Assembly (NCBI RefSeq): GCF_002802915.1
Contig: NZ_PEBJ01000001.1
Location: 558,001 to 622,000 of the forward strand
DNA from: Bifidobacterium felsineum
Lineage (GTDB): Bacteria; Actinomycetota; Actinomycetes; Actinomycetales; Bifidobacteriaceae
Length of the DNA: 64,000 nucleotides
Direction: 5' to 3'
Under the pieces are notes generated by a model. That model ran no database searches. It worked only from the letters and a program-made list of their open reading frames with translations, and was not told the origin of the DNA. The position numbers and the translations under genes are program-made. Shown here one piece after another: positions 50,619 to 59,079 of the stretch (the first letter of the stretch is position 1; the number at the start of each line of letters is the position of its first letter).

Positions 50619-51359
50619 ATGTCTTACAAACTAGTACTGCTCCGTCATGGACAGAGCGCATGGAATAAAACCAACCAGTTCACCGGCTGGGTCGACGTTC
50701 CGCTGACCGAACAGGGTGAAGCTGAAGCCAAGCGTGGTGGCGAGCTGCTCAAGGAGAAGAACGTCCTTCCGGACATCGTGTTCACCTCCCTGCTGCGTCG
50801 CGCCATCAACACCGCCAACATCGCGCTGGATGCCGCAGATCGTCTGTGGATTCCGGTTGAGCGTAACTGGCGTCTTAACGAGCGTCACTATGGCGCTCTG
50901 CAGGGCAAGAACAAGACCGAGATCCGTGAAGAGTACGGTGACGAGAAGTTCATGCTGTGGCGTCGTTCCTACGCCACCCCGCCGCCCGAGATTGATCCGA
51001 ACGATGAGTACGCCCAGAACCACGACCCGCGTTACGTCGGCGACCCGGTTCCGGAAGCCGAATGCCTGGCCGATGTGGTCAAGCGCGTTGAGCCGTACTT
51101 CAAGTCCGCCATCGAGCCGGAGCTGAAGGCTGGCAAGACCGTTCTGATTGCCGCTCACGGCAACTCCCTGCGTGCCATCGTCAAGATGCTGGATAACCTG
51201 TCCGAGGAAGAGATCGCCAAGGTCAACATCCCGACTGCTATCCCGCTGCTGTACGAGCTGGACGAGAACTTCAAGCCGATCAAGCCGCGTGGCGAGTACC
51301 TGGATCCGGAAGCTGCCGCTGCCGGTGCCGCTGCCGTCGCCGCTCAGGGCCAGAAGTGA
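50619..51359 (+). CDS. gpmA: 2,3-bisphosphoglycerate-dependent phosphoglycerate mutase
   Basis: Glycolytic interconversion of 3- and 2-phosphoglycerate; 246 aa. The phosphohistidine is His10 in [10 protein letters not shown], with [13 protein letters not shown], the ERHYG motif and the second His in [11 protein letters not shown]. The C-terminus is Ala-rich. The ATG at 50619 has no Shine-Dalgarno and follows TAGACT by 6 nt (leaderless). A strong terminator follows. As in mycobacteria, it is near a senX3-type gene and phoU. Confidence 0.97.
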   Translation: MSYKLVLLRHGQSAWNKTNQFTGWVDVPLTEQGEAEAKRGGELLKEKNVLPDIVFTSLLRRAINTANIALDAADRLWIPVERNWRLNERHYGALQGKNKTEIREEYGDEKFMLWRRSYATPPPEIDPNDEYAQNHDPRYVGDPVPEAECLADVVKRVEPYFKSAIEPELKAGKTVLIAAHGNSLRAIVKMLDNLSEEEIAKVNIPTAIPLLYELDENFKPIKPRGEYLDPEAAAAGAAAVAAQGQK

Positions 51360-51389
51360 TCTGAGGCGCCCTGGCGCTGCTAAGACATT

Positions 51390-51424
51390 AAGGGACTGCA
51401 CGTTCATGTGCAGTCCCTTTTTTC
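51390..51424 (+). terminator. Intrinsic terminator of gpmA
   Basis: AAGGGACTGCAC / GTGCAGTCCCTT with a short loop and a run of six or more T. Confidence 0.92.
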
Positions 51425-51529
51425 ATGCACCGCGCCGACACGGATTCTGAAATCAAGCAAAAGAAAACGGCGTCCAGTCGTAACCGGATCGCCGTTTCGG
51501 GCATCCCCTAGGGGATAGGTCTTGAATTA

Positions 51530-52204
51530 TCAGTCGATATCGGTACCCTCGTCACGGGTCGGCTTCTTAGAAGGATCGAAGCCGGAGACGATGTAGGCCA
51601 CGCGACGTGCCACGGAGACGGCGTGATCACCGAGACGCTCCAGGAAGCGACCCAGCAACACGATGTCCACCGTCTGCTGACGGGTCACATCATCGGAGAG
51701 AGCCAGCTCGAAGGTCTTGTGATGCAGATCGTCAAGCTTGTCATCGTTCAGAATGATGCTCTCAGCATGCTTCTCATCGCGGTTGTCCAGCAGGTTGACC
51801 AAATCGTCGGCGGTGTGGTTGAGGAAGTCGATCATCTCAGCGAACACCGGCTGAGCGGATTCCGGCAGCGGAGAAGCCGGGTAGGTGCGGCGGGCGGCTT
51901 CGGCAACGTGGCGGGCAAGATCGCCCATACGCTCGAAGGTGGAAGCCAGACGCAGGGTAGAGACCACCACGCGAAGATCCGTCGCCACCGGGTTCTGCTT
52001 GGCGAGCAGCTTCACGCACTGATCGATAACGGAGGATTCAAGGGCGTCAATCTCGATGTCGCCGTCAATCACGGTTTGCGCGGCCTCAACGTCCTGCTTC
52101 AGCAGGGCTTCGCCGGCACCGTTGATTGCCTTACGGACATCTTGCGCCATATGGTCGAGGTCGTCAGCAACCTGCTTCAGCTCCTCGTTGAAAATAACGC
52201 GCAT
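51530..52204 (-). CDS. phoU: Phosphate-signalling regulator PhoU
   Basis: Cytoplasmic dimeric regulator that links the Pst phosphate transporter to the phosphate sensor kinase; 224 aa. It has two three-helix repeats with the metal-binding patterns TFERMGDLARHVAE and FLERLGDHAVSVARR. The start at 52204 has AAAGG upstream. It is divergent from a SenX3-type kinase-like gene. No pst genes are adjacent. Confidence 0.95.
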   Translation of the reverse strand: MRVIFNEELKQVADDLDHMAQDVRKAINGAGEALLKQDVEAAQTVIDGDIEIDALESSVIDQCVKLLAKQNPVATDLRVVVSTLRLASTFERMGDLARHVAEAARRTYPASPLPESAQPVFAEMIDFLNHTADDLVNLLDNRDEKHAESIILNDDKLDDLHHKTFELALSDDVTRQQTVDIVLLGRFLERLGDHAVSVARRVAYIVSGFDPSKKPTRDEGTDID

Positions 52205-52399
52205 TTCTCTAGCCTTTCATGCTTGCTTGTTGCAACCTGTACCAGTTTATTATTCCAACTCATGCGCACTACATCAACGTAGTTAAACGCAACCTCAAGT
52301 TGTTCAACTGTTCATTGGGTCGTTTACTCGTTATTCATATTAGCGGCGCGCCGCAGCGATGAACAGCAATGAACTTCGGCGTGTGGAAGAATGTAATGC
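52205..52399. promoter_or_regulatory. Divergent promoter region of phoU and the SenX3-like gene
   Basis: AT-rich 195-nt region. GTTCAACT (52302-52309) is followed at once by GTTCATTG (52310-52317), a possible direct-repeat operator. The 8-nt period does not match the 11-nt Pho boxes known in actinobacteria, so the assignment is weak. Confidence 0.35.
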
Positions 52400-53593
52400 A
52401 TGATACAGATGCCGATTGCAGCGCTGATTGCGCTTATCGCGTTGTCCGTTGTTCTGCTGGTTGCGATTGCTGTTGTGTCTGTGGGAATCGCCACGCATCG
52501 GGTAACGCTGTCGTTTGCCCATCGCGATGAAAATGATGTCGATGATTTGTCTGATGATACGGCGGCTCTGCTGTCCATGTTGCCCGGCACGTCGATTGTG
52601 GTGGATGAGCATGACTCGGTGGTGCGATCGAGTCCGGCCGCCTATCAACTTGGTGTGGTGGAGGAAGACGCCATCATCGACGCCAAAGTGCTCAAGGCCG
52701 TTCACGAGGCAAGAAAATCCGGTGGCAAGCGTCAATTTGACCTGACCACGTCGACCCCGGATCGCTATTCGGTGGATCGCGGCGGCAACGATCACGTGAC
52801 CGCACAATCGGTGAGTCGCCCGAATTGGCTGAAGGTCACGGTGGCGCGCATCAGCGAGAAATTCGTCATCGTACTGGTCACTGATGTCAGCGAAGTCGTG
52901 CGCTTCGGCCAGGTTCGCGATTCATTCATCACCAATGTATCCGAACAGCTATTGAAGCCCACGCAGGCGTTATCCCAACTGGCCGACTCGCTCGAGCACG
53001 GTGATTTCGATAGTGAGCAGATTGCCAAGGATGCAAGGCTCGTGCGCTCCAGCTGCAACAAACTCAATCATATGGTCTCCGATTTGCTGCTGCTGATTCG
53101 CGCACAGGAGCCGATTACGCCATCCTCCGCCAACCGGCTCAATGTTATGGAACAGTTGCGTGCCACGGTCAAGCGTCTTGAGCCGGAAGCCGAGCAGGCT
53201 GGCGTGCGGTTGCATCTTAAAGGCGATGATGCCTTGGTCATTAATGGGCTGGCCGATCAAATCGACAGCGCTGTGACCAAGCTGGTGGAGAACGCCATCG
53301 GATATTCCAAGGACAATGGTGTGGTCAGTGTTTCCGCATCGGTATCCAAAGATGGCAAGCAAGCGGTGATTCGTGTAATCGATCAAGGTGCGGGCATTGC
53401 GAAGCAGGATCAGGATCGTATTTTCGAGCGGTTCTATCGCGGTGCCTCACAGAACGAGCGCACGGCCGATGGCGTGGGCCTCGGCCTGGCCATCGTCAAG
53501 CATGTGGCATTGACCCATCACGGTGATGTTTCGGTGTGGAGCGCCGCCGGTCAGGGCAGTACGTTCAGTCTGACGTTGCCGCTTGCGCAATAA
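52400..53593 (+). CDS. SenX3-like histidine kinase homologue lacking the phosphoacceptor His
   Basis: 397 aa: an N-terminal membrane helix (about 6-30), a PAS-like region (about 60-165), a HisKA-type helix pair and a HATPase domain (about 245-397). The H-box that should read NVSHELKTP reads NVSEQLLKP, so Glu182 (GAA at 52943-52945) takes the place of His. The ATPase motifs are intact: Asn298 in KLVENAI, VIDQGAGI with Asp328, FERFYRG and GVGLGLAIVKHV. It is convergent with a small membrane-protein gene, and no response regulator follows. It cannot autophosphorylate in the usual way. Confidence 0.88.
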   Translation: MIQMPIAALIALIALSVVLLVAIAVVSVGIATHRVTLSFAHRDENDVDDLSDDTAALLSMLPGTSIVVDEHDSVVRSSPAAYQLGVVEEDAIIDAKVLKAVHEARKSGGKRQFDLTTSTPDRYSVDRGGNDHVTAQSVSRPNWLKVTVARISEKFVIVLVTDVSEVVRFGQVRDSFITNVSEQLLKPTQALSQLADSLEHGDFDSEQIAKDARLVRSSCNKLNHMVSDLLLLIRAQEPITPSSANRLNVMEQLRATVKRLEPEAEQAGVRLHLKGDDALVINGLADQIDSAVTKLVENAIGYSKDNGVVSVSASVSKDGKQAVIRVIDQGAGIAKQDQDRIFERFYRGASQNERTADGVGLGLAIVKHVALTHHGDVSVWSAAGQGSTFSLTLPLAQ

Positions 53594-53601
53594 GAAAGAA
53601 T

Positions 53602-53856
53602 CTACAGACCAAGTCGCCGGTAATCCCAGCGGTCGAAGAACTCCCAGATCAGCAGCAGAAGACCGATAATCACGCCCGAAGCGCAGATCACGACGAATGA
53701 TTCCGTGCCGTGGTGAACGGTCAGTGCGATGAGAGCGATGACAAGCGCCACGGCCCATAGGCCGGTACCGATGCCGAAAACCTTACGCAAATCGACCCGC
53801 ACCGGTTTCGGCGCGGGTTTGCGAATGGCGGGATCGATGATGGGCGCAAACTTCAT
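53602..53856 (-). CDS. DUF2530-type small membrane protein
   Basis: 84 aa with two transmembrane helices (about 29-48 and 56-72) and a conserved DLRKVFGIGTGLWAVAL core and WEFFDRWDYRR end that fit the actinobacterial DUF2530 family. No known function. It converges with the SenX3-like gene, whose stop is 9 nt away, and its start lies about 95 nt from the serC stop. The N-terminus is Pro/Lys-rich. Confidence 0.82.
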   Translation of the reverse strand: MKFAPIIDPAIRKPAPKPVRVDLRKVFGIGTGLWAVALVIALIALTVHHGTESFVVICASGVIIGLLLLIWEFFDRWDYRRLGL

Positions 53857-53867
53857 AGTCTATGACT

Positions 53868-53904
53868 GTAGTAAAGAGGAACGTCAAACGCTCCTCTTTA
53901 CTAC
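53868..53904. repeat. 13-bp hairpin after serC
   Basis: GTAGTAAAGAGGA and TCCTCTTTACTAC pair perfectly around an 11-nt loop, past the serC stop on the minus strand. A further CTTTACTA copy follows at 53909. Confidence 0.7.
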
Positions 53905-53951
53905 TTCCTTTACTATGTCGCGAATGTTCCGGATGCCGTGCTGACGAATGT

Positions 53952-55115
53952 CTACAAATGCTCGACCACGTAGTCGATGCACTTGGTCAGATTCACCACA
54001 TCAGATGGTTCCACCGAGGGGAACACGCCGACGCGCAGCTGGTTGCGGCCGAGCTTACGGTAGCCGGCGCAATCCACAATGCCGTTTTCACGCAGCAGCG
54101 CCAGCACCTGATTGGCCTGGACTCGTTCATCCAGATCAATGGTGACCACTGCATGGGAGCGTGCGGCGGGATCGGAGACGAACGGTTGCGCGTAATCGGA
54201 ACGTTCGGCCCATGAATACAGCAGCGATGCGGACTTGGCGCAGCGGGTGGTGGCCCAATCAAGACCGCCGTTGTCATTCAGCCAGCGAACCTGGTTCTCC
54301 ATCATGATGAGATTCGCCACGGAAGGCGTGTTCAGCGTCTGATCCTTGCGGGAATTCTCCAATGCCTTGGTCAGCGAGAGGAACGGCGGCACCCATCGAC
54401 GCGCGCCATCGAGATGCGCGCTGGACTCCACGCCTGCCGCTCGTTCGATGGCGGCGGGGGAGAGCACGGCCACCCACAGGCCGCCGTCCGAACCGAATGC
54501 CTTTTGCGGGGAGAAGTAATACACGTCAGTCTGGCTGATATCAATGGGCAGCGCGCCTGCTGCACTTGTACCGTCGATTACGGTCAGTGCGCCAGCCTCC
54601 TGACTACCGGGGACGCGATGAATCGGGGCGGCCACACCCGTGGAGGTTTCATTATGCGCCCAGCAATACGTGTCCACACCCTCAGTGAGCTCGGGAAGAC
54701 GATACGTCCCAGGTTCCGAAGAGAAAATCGCAGGCTCTTCAAGGAAGGGCGCATTGGCTGCGGAGGCGGCGAACTTCGCGCTGAAAGAACCGTAGGTGCC
54801 GAATGCGGCACGTCGAGTGATCAGGGAGGCGCATGCGATCTCCCAAAATGCGCTGGCGCCGCCGTTACCCAAGGCGATTTCATAGCCGTCCGGCAACTTG
54901 AAGAAGTCGTGCAATCCCTCGCGAATTGAGCCAACCAGCTGCTTTACCGGAAGCTGGCGGTGAGAAGTACCGAGCAGGGTAGTGGCGCCTGCATCCAATG
55001 CGGCGATCTGCTCTGGGCGTACTTTGCTGGGGCCGGAACCGAAACGGCCGTCTTCGGGCTTTATTGAATCAGGAATCTTTACTGTCGTAGTCACGGAGAA
55101 TAGGGTAGTCAACAT
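53952..55115 (-). CDS. serC: Phosphoserine aminotransferase
   Basis: PLP enzyme converting 3-phosphohydroxypyruvate to phosphoserine in serine synthesis; 387 aa. It has the actinobacterial-type N-terminus IKPEDGRFGSGPSKVR, the TSHRQLPVKQLV substrate loop and the PLP-lysine in YYFSPQKAFGSDGG. The start may be ATG 55115 or a GTG seven codons later; no clear ribosome-binding site supports either. It is divergent from the CHAP hydrolase gene. Confidence 0.95.
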   Translation of the reverse strand: MLTTLFSVTTTVKIPDSIKPEDGRFGSGPSKVRPEQIAALDAGATTLLGTSHRQLPVKQLVGSIREGLHDFFKLPDGYEIALGNGGASAFWEIACASLITRRAAFGTYGSFSAKFAASAANAPFLEEPAIFSSEPGTYRLPELTEGVDTYCWAHNETSTGVAAPIHRVPGSQEAGALTVIDGTSAAGALPIDISQTDVYYFSPQKAFGSDGGLWVAVLSPAAIERAAGVESSAHLDGARRWVPPFLSLTKALENSRKDQTLNTPSVANLIMMENQVRWLNDNGGLDWATTRCAKSASLLYSWAERSDYAQPFVSDPAARSHAVVTIDLDERVQANQVLALLRENGIVDCAGYRKLGRNQLRVGVFPSVEPSDVVNLTKCIDYVVEHL

Positions 55116-55173
55116 GTAGGAATAACGCCAGAACCTGATCGGTTACCGGATTGACGGTTTGTCAAAAAATAAG

Positions 55174-55229
55174 GTGTCGAACCGGTTTGACACGCCCGTA
55201 TGTGCGTCATTGTGTGCTCCAATGACGCA
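55174..55229. promoter_or_regulatory. Palindromes upstream of the CHAP hydrolase gene
   Basis: GTGTCGAACCGGTTTGACAC (55174-55193) is a 20-bp palindrome with one imperfect pair; its right half contains a TTGACA -35-like box. TGCGTCATTG and CAATGACGCA (55203-55212, 55220-55229) form a second 10-bp inverted repeat. They are probable operator or leader-RNA structures. Confidence 0.6.
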
Positions 55230-55317
55230 TGTTCGTTGTAGAGTAAATGTCAGTGTCGGTACAGCAGTACCTGATCATGACGTACTGTTGTCAACCAAAC
55301 CAAGGAGTTTATTAGGT

Positions 55318-56265
55318 ATGAAGCATGCTTCGCATAAAGCGGCCAAGGTTACGCGCCAGAAGTTTAGCTTAGCGAAGGCACTGTTCTCCTCTGGTAAGGG
55401 GACGCATTCCATTCGCTCTGTTCGTGCTGTGCAGTCCGCAGGCGACGATGCCGCCGTATTGGGGTTGGACCCGGCGGTGGCTGCAAAGATCAATGAAATC
55501 GCTCCGCAAACCCGTCGCTCAATCCGTCAGGCTGCTCGTGCCGCCGAGCGTCGTAGTCATATTCTCGCCTCTGCATCGCTTGCCGCTCTGGTGGGTACCG
55601 CAGCCGGTGCCATGGCTTTTGCTAACACCGATGAAGATCTGACTGTCGCCGATAACGCCACGACCACCACGCAAATCAAGCGGGTGAGTGACCTAAGCGC
55701 TGCATCACGTTCTGAAGCTCGTGCCGATCTCACCTCGTCGGTGGCTACCCAGTCCGATGTCGAGGGTGATTGGGGCTTGAGCAATTCCGATGGCGCCCTG
55801 GATACCAAGCTGATGAACCGCAATGCGGCAAAGAATGCGGTGGTCTCCGTATTGCTCGATCAGGATGCCAACGTGGTGCCGAATGGGTTCAATCCGAATC
55901 ATGATACCGGTGCCAACGGCAATACGTACCCTTGGGGTCAATGCACATGGTATGCCTATGAGCGCCGCGCGCAGATGGGATTGCCTACCGGCAGTAAGTT
56001 CGGCAATGCCACTACCTGGGCTTCTTCTGCCAGCGCTCTTGGATATTGGGTGGATGGCACCCCTCGTCATGTCGGCGATGTCGTGGTGTTCCAGCCGGGG
56101 CAAGAAGGTGCCGCTGCATATTACGGGCATGTGGCCGTGATAGAGAAAATCAACGCGGACGGTTCGATTGAGGTTTCCGAATCCAACGTTAAGGGATTGG
56201 GTGTTATTTCCAGCCGCTCCTTCTCCGCTGATCAGGCCAGCAAACTTCAGTTCATTCACTACTGA
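55318..56265 (+). CDS. CHAP-domain cell-wall hydrolase with long N-terminal leader
   Basis: 315 aa. The C-terminal CHAP domain (about 195-315) has the catalytic Cys209 in WGQCTWYA and His271 in YGHVAVIE and should cleave peptidoglycan peptides (amidase or endopeptidase). A single hydrophobic segment (about 83-102) is preceded by an 80-residue basic part, longer than a normal signal peptide, so it may be a type II membrane anchor or an extended signal. AAGGAGT precedes ATG 55318; the open frame upstream to 55159 is not needed. Confidence 0.88.
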   Translation: MKHASHKAAKVTRQKFSLAKALFSSGKGTHSIRSVRAVQSAGDDAAVLGLDPAVAAKINEIAPQTRRSIRQAARAAERRSHILASASLAALVGTAAGAMAFANTDEDLTVADNATTTTQIKRVSDLSAASRSEARADLTSSVATQSDVEGDWGLSNSDGALDTKLMNRNAAKNAVVSVLLDQDANVVPNGFNPNHDTGANGNTYPWGQCTWYAYERRAQMGLPTGSKFGNATTWASSASALGYWVDGTPRHVGDVVVFQPGQEGAAAYYGHVAVIEKINADGSIEVSESNVKGLGVISSRSFSADQASKLQFIHY

Positions 56266-56431
56266 TATCCAGTACATTCATCCATTCATCGTGCTGATTG
56301 CCATGAAGTCGGTTTGCGTCCGGCTGATGGCGGACAAAGCACGACACGCCGTGGAATGTGCATTATCTCATAGCTTTGGATTCCACTGTCAGCGTGATTT
56401 GTTGAACGGTGCAGTGTAAGGTGAGGGTTCT

Positions 56432-57184
56432 ATGAAGACTAATTCCGTGATTTCTTCTGTGGTGGCAGTGTGCGCCGCAGCTGCATGCTTATTTGCTTTT
56501 GCTCCTGCAGCTTCGGCTGCCTCAGTTCAGGAGACCATCACCTCCACCAAGTCCTTCCCTGCATACACACAGGTGCGCAAGAACTTCGCCGCTGAAGCCA
56601 CTTCCACGGATGTGGCCGATGACGCCAGCTGGGGAGATGTGGAAAGCCTCAACGTTCCTCAGACCAAATCTCAGGCTGAGAAGGATGCAGAGGCTCAGAA
56701 GAAAGCGCAGGAAGAGGCAGCTCAGAAGGCTGCTGCTGAACAAGCTCAGTCTCAGTCCCAGTCCGACGCAGCGGCAAGCCGTAATAATTCCCGTTCCGCG
56801 TTAAGCAGCTATTCTGATTCAGGATCCAGCGCCAGCGCTGGTGCCGCAGCCTCTATTGATCGTGCATATTCGTTGATCGGCGGATCGATGGACTGCACCG
56901 CACTGGTGACCAAGGCGCTTGCTGCTCGTGGCATTAATTTCCACGGTTGGCCTGAGGATTACGTCAATGTGCCGGGCGGTTATGTGGTCACTGATGGTTC
57001 GCTCCAGCCAGGTGATATTTTGATTTACAAATATACGAATGGCGCTAATGGTGGTCTTCATTACGATCACGTCGCCTTGTATGTTGGTGGCGGCAAGGCC
57101 ATTCATGGTGGCTGGAATGGTAGCAATGTCGCGCTAGCGGGCATTTTGGCAAGCAAGCTCACCACTGTGGTGCGCATTCCGTGA
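56432..57184 (+). CDS. Secreted NlpC/P60-type peptidase
   Basis: 250 aa. Signal peptide (1-29, cleavage near ASAA), a stalk with a Glu/Ala/Gln-rich coiled coil (78-112, AEKDAEAQKKAQEE) and a C-terminal papain-like NlpC/P60 domain. Catalytic Cys155 is in MDCTALV (usually DCSGLV) and His213 is in YDHVALYVGG. Likely a peptidoglycan endopeptidase acting in cell separation, paired with the CHAP protein 166 nt upstream. A terminator follows. Confidence 0.87.
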   Translation: MKTNSVISSVVAVCAAAACLFAFAPAASAASVQETITSTKSFPAYTQVRKNFAAEATSTDVADDASWGDVESLNVPQTKSQAEKDAEAQKKAQEEAAQKAAAEQAQSQSQSDAAASRNNSRSALSSYSDSGSSASAGAAASIDRAYSLIGGSMDCTALVTKALAARGINFHGWPEDYVNVPGGYVVTDGSLQPGDILIYKYTNGANGGLHYDHVALYVGGGKAIHGGWNGSNVALAGILASKLTTVVRIP

Positions 57185-57206
57185 TATAACGGTCTGATTG
57201 TTCTTC

Positions 57207-57253
57207 ATAAGGCTCTGCGAAATCTCGAGATGAGGCTTTGCAGAGCCTTATTT
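57207..57253 (+). terminator. Intrinsic terminator after the NlpC/P60 gene
   Basis: ATAAGGCTCTGC pairs with GCAGAGCCTTAT, followed by TTGTTAT. Confidence 0.8.
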
Positions 57254-57396
57254 GTTATCGCTACAGGTACCGTCGCGGTTGGTGACGGTGACGATTGTGA
57301 TTTTTCCCGCGTTTTTATTACCGGCTAACTTGAGTATTGCGGGGTATTGTTGAAGGTATGCGGTGCTGATGCCGTAATAACTTCAAGGAGGTCGTC

Positions 57397-58434
57397 ATGA
57401 TTAACGACAAGGCCATTCTCGTCGGTGTTGACGGGTCCCATGCCAGCTATAAGGCAACATGGTGGGCCGCGAATTATGCCAAGCATGCCGGGCTCACGCT
57501 GCAGATCGTCTGCGCGTATTCCCTGCCCAGCTATGCCGCCGTATCGTTCGATGCCACCTATACGGCGATGGGGGATGACAACGCCGCCCATTCCGATGCG
57601 CAGGAGATTCTATCCAAGGCCAAGGCCATCGCCGATGAACAGGGCGTCGAGGCCGCCACTTTGATTGTCACCGGGGACCCGGCATCCGTGTTCGTGGAGC
57701 TTTCCCGCAACTACAACCTGATCGTCATCGGCAACCGAGGCAAAGGCGGTCTGGCAGAGCGTCTGCTCGGCACCACGTCGTCCTCATTGCCGGCGTACGC
57801 CTACTGCCCGATCGTGGTGGTGCCGTACACCGATGATGATGGCAACTTGATGCATCTGAACAACACCATCACCAAGGTAGCTGTCGGTTCCGATGAGTCC
57901 AAGTGGGGTCTGAAGGCATTGGAGATTGCCGCCGATTTCGCCACATGCTGGGGCGCCGAGCTCGACGTGCTGTCCGCCGTGCCGAACCTGAAGGGCATCG
58001 ATGGTGAGGATGATGTGTTGAAGTCCTACGAGGACGATCTGGAAGTGCGCATCAAGCCGTTGCAGGAATCCCACCCGAACCTGAAGATCAACAAGCGCAT
58101 CGTATCCGGCCCTGCCGTGAGCGCCCTGACCAAGGCCAGCTACGATCATGATGTCGTGGTGGTCGGCTCCCGTGGGCGTGGTGGCTTCACCGGTCTGTTG
58201 CTGGGATCCACCAGCCAAGGGCTGCTGCAGCATGCCGTGGGCCCGGTGTATGTGGTGCCGCGCAAGTACGTTGAAGCCGCAGAATCCCGTCTTGACACGG
58301 TTCCGAGCTCGCCGGCTGAAGTGCCTACCAAGTCGCTGGAGGAGATTGCAGGCGTCGAGGAGGTTCCGGTGGCCAAGGCTGAACCGGAAGTCGCCAAGGA
58401 GATCGAGAAGACCATTGATCCCGAGCGCCAGTAG
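57397..58434 (+). CDS. Universal stress protein, two UspA domains
   Basis: 345 aa with tandem UspA folds (about 5-145 and 160-300). Both have the ATP-binding signature: GNRGKGGLAERLLGTTS and GSRGRGGFTGLLLGSTS, and VDGS/SDES near the N-termini. A Glu/Pro/Val-rich C-terminal tail of about 40 residues follows. AAGGAGG precedes ATG 57397. Stress-related nucleotide binding is inferred from the family. It is a single gene with a large hairpin behind it. Confidence 0.93.
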   Translation: MINDKAILVGVDGSHASYKATWWAANYAKHAGLTLQIVCAYSLPSYAAVSFDATYTAMGDDNAAHSDAQEILSKAKAIADEQGVEAATLIVTGDPASVFVELSRNYNLIVIGNRGKGGLAERLLGTTSSSLPAYAYCPIVVVPYTDDDGNLMHLNNTITKVAVGSDESKWGLKALEIAADFATCWGAELDVLSAVPNLKGIDGEDDVLKSYEDDLEVRIKPLQESHPNLKINKRIVSGPAVSALTKASYDHDVVVVGSRGRGGFTGLLLGSTSQGLLQHAVGPVYVVPRKYVEAAESRLDTVPSSPAEVPTKSLEEIAGVEEVPVAKAEPEVAKEIEKTIDPERQ

Positions 58435-58456
58435 GCTGCGATAGGGCAACGAAACA

Positions 58457-58525
58457 CTATTGCCCGAGAATTTACCGCACTGAGTCCGTCTCAGCGCGGT
58501 AAATTCTCGAGCAATAGCTTTATTT
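58457..58525 (+). terminator. Long stem-loop terminator after the Usp gene
   Basis: CTATTGC-CGAGAATTTACCGC pairs with its complement (one bulge) and ends at 58517, with an inner CTGAG/CTCAG stem, followed by CTTTATTT. Confidence 0.85.
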
Positions 58526-58529
58526 CGAG

Positions 58530-58578
58530 AAAAACCGCGTTCAGTTTCAACATCAATTGCAACTGAACGCGGTTTTTT
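58530..58578. terminator. Bidirectional terminator for the OsmC gene
   Basis: AAAAACCGCGTTCAGTT / AACTGAACGCGGTTTTTT. It has A-tract and T-tract ends, suiting both strands, and lies just past the OsmC stop. Confidence 0.88.
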
Positions 58579-58604
58579 GTTTGGTGATATGAGTAACAGT
58601 TGAA

Positions 58605-59018
58605 TTAACGCTTGATGGTCACGTTCATGCGCACAGGGGTCTCCTGCACATAAGTGTGCTTCACCGTGCAGCCCTTGTCGATGTGACGAGTGATGCGTTC
58701 CTTGAGCTTTTCGGCATCTTCATCGGAAAGACCGGCGTCGGATGCGTCCACTACAACCTGCTCTTCAAAGCCGGTGTAAGCGTCGTTCTCGGGGTCGTAG
58801 GAGCCGTCAACCACGATCTTGGCGCCCTTGCCCTCGCCGAGCGTATGTTCGATGGCGAATTGGCTGGAGAGCGCGGCGCAGCCGGCCAAAGCCACCTTCA
58901 TCAGGTCTCCCGGCGTGAACTGTCCGCGGTCCTTACCGAACTTGATGTGCGCGCCGTCGTCACTGAACGCATCCCATGAACCATCCTTGTTGCGCTCCAC
59001 CCACAGTCGCTTACCCAT
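58605..59018 (-). CDS. OsmC-family peroxiredoxin-like protein
   Basis: 137 aa. The family's two redox cysteines are present: Cys47 in LAGCAAL and Cys117 in KGCTVKHT, with the [11 protein letters not shown] helix and conserved Glu. Probably reduces organic hydroperoxides with thiols. AGGAGG precedes the start at 59018. It is divergent from thyA, and a strong terminator ends it. Confidence 0.93.
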   Translation of the reverse strand: MGKRLWVERNKDGSWDAFSDDGAHIKFGKDRGQFTPGDLMKVALAGCAALSSQFAIEHTLGEGKGAKIVVDGSYDPENDAYTGFEEQVVVDASDAGLSDEDAEKLKERITRHIDKGCTVKHTYVQETPVRMNVTIKR

Positions 59019-59065
59019 ATTTGCCTCCTTAGGCTCAATGCTGACGGTTTCTATTATGCCCCAGC

Positions 59066-59071
59066 TACACT
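59066..59071 (+). promoter_or_regulatory. Candidate leaderless -10 box of thyA
   Basis: TACACT lies 8 nt before the thyA ATG, the same arrangement as at lysS. No Shine-Dalgarno is present. Confidence 0.4.
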
Positions 59072-59079
59072 GTTGGACT

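Noticed and set aside
52300-52320. Pho box between phoU and the SenX3-like gene
   Set aside because: The two GTTCA repeats are 8 nt apart, not 11, and only two units are present; kept only as a weak operator candidate.
55141-55317. c-di-AMP (ydaO) riboswitch upstream of the CHAP gene
   Set aside because: The conserved GGGGGAACC-type core and expected length are not present.
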